The notes beneath the pieces were generated by a model. The model did not search any database and had not been told where the DNA came from. It saw only the letters and a list, made by a program, of their open reading frames with translations. The translations under genes and the position numbers were made by a program. From assembly GCF_020829685.1 (NCBI RefSeq), contig NZ_JAIVFR010000320.1, forward strand, positions 1 through 7,167: a stretch of DNA of 7,167 nt. The letters are read 5' to 3'. Below, piece by piece: positions 4,419-7,167 of the stretch. How positions within the stretch are numbered: position 1 is the stretch's first letter; each line of letters opens with the position of its first letter. The DNA is from Nostoc sp. CHAB 5715. GTDB taxonomy: Bacteria; Cyanobacteriota; Cyanobacteriia; Cyanobacteriales; Nostocaceae.

Positions 4419-7167
4419 CCAAGATACTCATAATGCTTTGAAAGGCATAGCTGTCATTGGGATGGCTGGTCGTTTCCCAGGTGCCAAAAGTGTTGAGCGG
4501 TTTTGGCAGAATTTACAAGATGGTGTGGAATCAATTTCGATCTTCACAGATGATGAATTGGTAAGTTCAGGCTTAGATCCTACTTTGGTACGTGACCCCA
4601 GCTATGTAAAAGCAAGGGCTGTGCTGGAAAATATTGAGATGCTTGACGCTTCTTTCTTTGGCTTCACGCCAAAAGAAGCTACAATCATGGACCCGCAACA
4701 CCGTCTTTTCCTAGAGTGTGCTTGGGAAGCGCTTGAAAATGCTGGTTACGATCCTGAAGCAGACAAAGAACTGACTGGTGTTTACGCGGGAGCCAGCTTG
4801 AGTAGCTACTTAATTAACAATTTAGTTTCAGATCCTAACCTAACTAAATCAGGTTCTTTACCAATTGCAATTAGCAATGATAAAGATTATTTATCTACAC
4901 GAGTCTCCTACAAGTTGAATCTGAAGGGACCAAGTATTAGCGTCAATACGGCCTGTTCTACATCATTAGTGGCAGTTCACTTGGCGTGCCAAGGATTGCT
5001 GAGTTATCAGTGTGATAGAGCACTGGCTGGTGGAGTTACCATAGAAGTCCCACATAAAGAAGGTTATTTCTATCAAGAAGGCGGGATTACTTCTCCTGAT
5101 GGCCGTTGTCGTGCTTTTGATGCTAAAGCACAAGGTTGCCCTTCTGGAAATGGAGTAGGTATTGTTGTACTCAAGAGATTAGAGGATGCTTTGGCTGATG
5201 GTGACTGCATTTATGCAGTTATCAAAGGTTCAGCAATCAATAATGATGGTTCGGAGAAAGTGAGTTTTACGGCACCTAGTGTGACAGGTCAAGCAGAGGT
5301 GATTGCCTCAGCTCAGGCGATCGCAGGATTTGACCCTGAAACAGTCACCTATGTCGAGACCCACGGAACCGGCACAGCACTGGGCGACCCAATCGAAATT
5401 AGGGCACTTAAAAAGGCGTTTAGCGCCGGAACTAATAAGAAGGGCTTCTGCGCCATCGGTTCGGTAAAGACCAATGTCAGTCATCTGAATGCAGCTGCTG
5501 GTGTAACGGGCTTAATCAAGACAGTCTTGGCACTCAAATACAAACAGATACCATCTAGCTTGCATTTTGAACAATCTAATCCGGAAATAGACTTCGCCAA
5601 CAGCCCCTTTTATGTGAATACTCAGCTTCATGAATGGAAAACAGACGGAACTAAACGCCGCGCTGGAGTTAGTTCTTTTGGCATTGGAGGTACAAATGCT
5701 CATGTTGTCTTGGAAGAAGCTCCGACGGTTGAATCTTCTGGCAAATCTCGTCCTTGGCAATTGCTGGTAGTTTCTGCCAAAACTGACTCAGCTTTAGAGA
5801 CAGCAACTGCAAATTTGGTTAATCACCTGCAACAGCACCCAGAACTCAACCTTGCAGATGTCGCTTATACATTGCAAGTCGGTCGGCATGGTTTGAGCCA
5901 TCGGCGGACAGTTGTTTGTCAAGATACTGAAGATGCGATCGCAGCCCTCCAAAATCCCAAACGAGTCCTCACTAGTACTCAGGACATAAATGAGCGCCCA
6001 GTAGTCTTTATGTTTACTGGTTTGGGAACTCATTATGTCAACATGGGTTGTGAATTATACCAATTAGAGCCAACTTTTCGCGAACACCTAGATCGCTGTT
6101 GCTCTTTGTTTGAACCTCTGTTGGGTCTTAATCTCAAAGAAGTTATTTATCCTATTTCCTCCGCAAAGCAAGAAGCAACAAAAGAAAAATCGGGTATAGA
6201 TTTACGCCAAATGCTTGGTCGTGATCCCGAATCACCAGATCCCGCCGCTCAAAAATTAAATCAGACCTATCTCACTCAGCCAGCACTGTTTGCTATTGAG
6301 TATGCTTTAGCTCAATTATGGATATCCTGGGGCATTCGTCCAGTAGCAATGATTGGTTACAGCATCGGTGAATATACGGCTGCAACTCTAGCAGGAGTAT
6401 TGTCTCTAGAAGATGCGATTACTCTTGTTGCCAAAAGAGCGCAAATGATTCAAGAGTTGCCAGGGGGAGCAATGCTAGCAGTTCCCTTAACAGAAGAAGA
6501 AGTGCAACTTTTCTTAAGTGAAAAGCTTTCCTTATCAGCCGTCAATGGTTCATTCCAGTGCGTACTTGCGGGAACTACACAGGCTGTAGAGGAACTGTCA
6601 CACGAGTTGAGTGCTAAGGGGTTAGCTTGTCGGCAATTGCAGACTTCCCATGCTTTTCATTCTTACATGATGGAAGCGATCGCTAACTCTTTCACTGAAT
6701 TGGTACAAACTATCAATCTCAAACCACCACAGATCCCTTATTTATCAAATGTTACGGGAACTTGGATAACACCAGAGCAAGCCACAAATCCCAGCTACTG
6801 GACACAGCACATGTGCCAACCCGTGCTATTTGCCGATGGAGTAAATCAGTTGTGGACACAACACAGTCCTATTTTGTTGGAGATAGGGCCAGGACAAGCA
6901 TTAAGCAGCTTGGCGATGCAATGTTTAGATAATGTTTCTGATGATAACAAGGTAGTATTATCCTCGCTGCGCTATGCTTACGAACAACAGTCTGACGTTG
7001 CTTTTATCCTAAACACATTAGGACAACTATGGCTTGAGGGAATCAAGATAGATTGGTCAGGATTTCATACCCATGAGCGCCGACACCGCCTTCCCTTGCC
7101 AACATATCCCTTTGAGCGACAAAGATATTGGATTGAACCACAAAAATTATCTACAGCACAAACAAAT
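4411..7167 (+). CDS. Type I polyketide synthase, KS-AT, 3' end beyond the window
   Basis: 919 codons are visible with no stop. The start ATG overlaps the previous gene (ATGGATAG) and follows a good Shine-Dalgarno site. The ketosynthase (about 11-438) extends the chain: active-site Cys182 in TACSTSLVAVH, His318 in VETHGTGTALGDP, and Lys353 with His358 in SVKTNVSHLNAAAG. The spacing of 136 and 40 residues between these is normal. The AT begins near 531 (FMFTGLGTHYVNMG), has nucleophile Ser651 in GYSIGE, and HAFH at 747-750, which predicts malonyl-CoA. The linker ends LPLPTYPFERQRYWI (894-908), so further domains should follow beyond 7167. The N-terminus before the KS is short, about 10 residues, with no loading domain. 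It would therefore accept the chain from an upstream ACP, probably the one encoded just before. Slight oddities are Ser357 beside His358, where Gly is usual, and GCPSGNG in place of a GTVxGNG-like motif. The product is unknown. Confidence 0.93.
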   Translation, partial: MDSQDTHNALKGIAVIGMAGRFPGAKSVERFWQNLQDGVESISIFTDDELVSSGLDPTLVRDPSYVKARAVLENIEMLDASFFGFTPKEATIMDPQHRLFLECAWEALENAGYDPEADKELTGVYAGASLSSYLINNLVSDPNLTKSGSLPIAISNDKDYLSTRVSYKLNLKGPSISVNTACSTSLVAVHLACQGLLSYQCDRALAGGVTIEVPHKEGYFYQEGGITSPDGRCRAFDAKAQGCPSGNGVGIVVLKRLEDALADGDCIYAVIKGSAINNDGSEKVSFTAPSVTGQAEVIASAQAIAGFDPETVTYVETHGTGTALGDPIEIRALKKAFSAGTNKKGFCAIGSVKTNVSHLNAAAGVTGLIKTVLALKYKQIPSSLHFEQSNPEIDFANSPFYVNTQLHEWKTDGTKRRAGVSSFGIGGTNAHVVLEEAPTVESSGKSRPWQLLVVSAKTDSALETATANLVNHLQQHPELNLADVAYTLQVGRHGLSHRRTVVCQDTEDAIAALQNPKRVLTSTQDINERPVVFMFTGLGTHYVNMGCELYQLEPTFREHLDRCCSLFEPLLGLNLKEVIYPISSAKQEATKEKSGIDLRQMLGRDPESPDPAAQKLNQTYLTQPALFAIEYALAQLWISWGIRPVAMIGYSIGEYTAATLAGVLSLEDAITLVAKRAQMIQELPGGAMLAVPLTEEEVQLFLSEKLSLSAVNGSFQCVLAGTTQAVEELSHELSAKGLACRQLQTSHAFHSYMMEAIANSFTELVQTINLKPPQIPYLSNVTGTWITPEQATNPSYWTQHMCQPVLFADGVNQLWTQHSPILLEIGPGQALSSLAMQCLDNVSDDNKVVLSSLRYAYEQQSDVAFILNTLGQLWLEGIKIDWSGFHTHERRHRLPLPTYPFERQRYWIEPQKLSTAQTN

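Noticed and set aside
5512..6033. Two minus-strand frames of 82 and 79 codons
   Set aside because: Both are antisense to the KS-AT coding frame and lack ribosome sites or recognisable motifs.

Overview
The window comes from a cyanobacterium, most likely a filamentous Nostocales-type genome. Seven copies of the palindrome GCGATCGC (HIP1) lie in 7.2 kb, and the modular type I polyketide synthase (PKS) genes have a cyanobacterial character. The region looks heavily rearranged by insertion sequences.

Layout: (1) 1-310 is the 3' end of a Tn5/IS50-like (IS4 family) insertion sequence, with the last 98 codons of its transposase and a candidate terminal repeat ending at 310. (2) 311-498 has no gene, only weak repeats. 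(3) From 499 runs a ParM/StbA-like actin-family gene, cut after residue 290 by the next element. (4) 1370-2247 is a complete 878-bp IS5-family element with perfect 17-bp terminal inverted repeats and TA on both flanks. Its transposase, on the minus strand, is split into two open frames, with a short conserved stretch left in a third frame. (5) 2250-4418 is the 3' part of a PKS gene that starts in the middle of an acyltransferase (AT) and continues through a ketoreductase (KR) to an acyl carrier protein (ACP). Its KS, the AT active-site half and its own start are missing. (6) 4411-7167 is the start of a second PKS gene (KS, then AT), open to the window edge and overlapping the first by 8 bp behind a good Shine-Dalgarno site.

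How it works together: the two PKS genes were built to act in sequence on one assembly line. The first module would add a malonyl unit and reduce the beta-keto group to a hydroxyl. Its ACP would then pass the chain to the KS of the second protein, which also selects malonyl-CoA by its HAFH motif. As it stands the first module cannot work alone. Its front half is gone at the IS5-family element, and its KR appears to have lost about half of the structural subdomain. The actin-like gene is cut at the same element, so the join between plasmid-type and PKS DNA is probably a product of IS-mediated rearrangement (or a misassembly at a repeated IS). I see no clearly new system. The main interest is the broken PKS, the chimeric junction and the decayed transposase.
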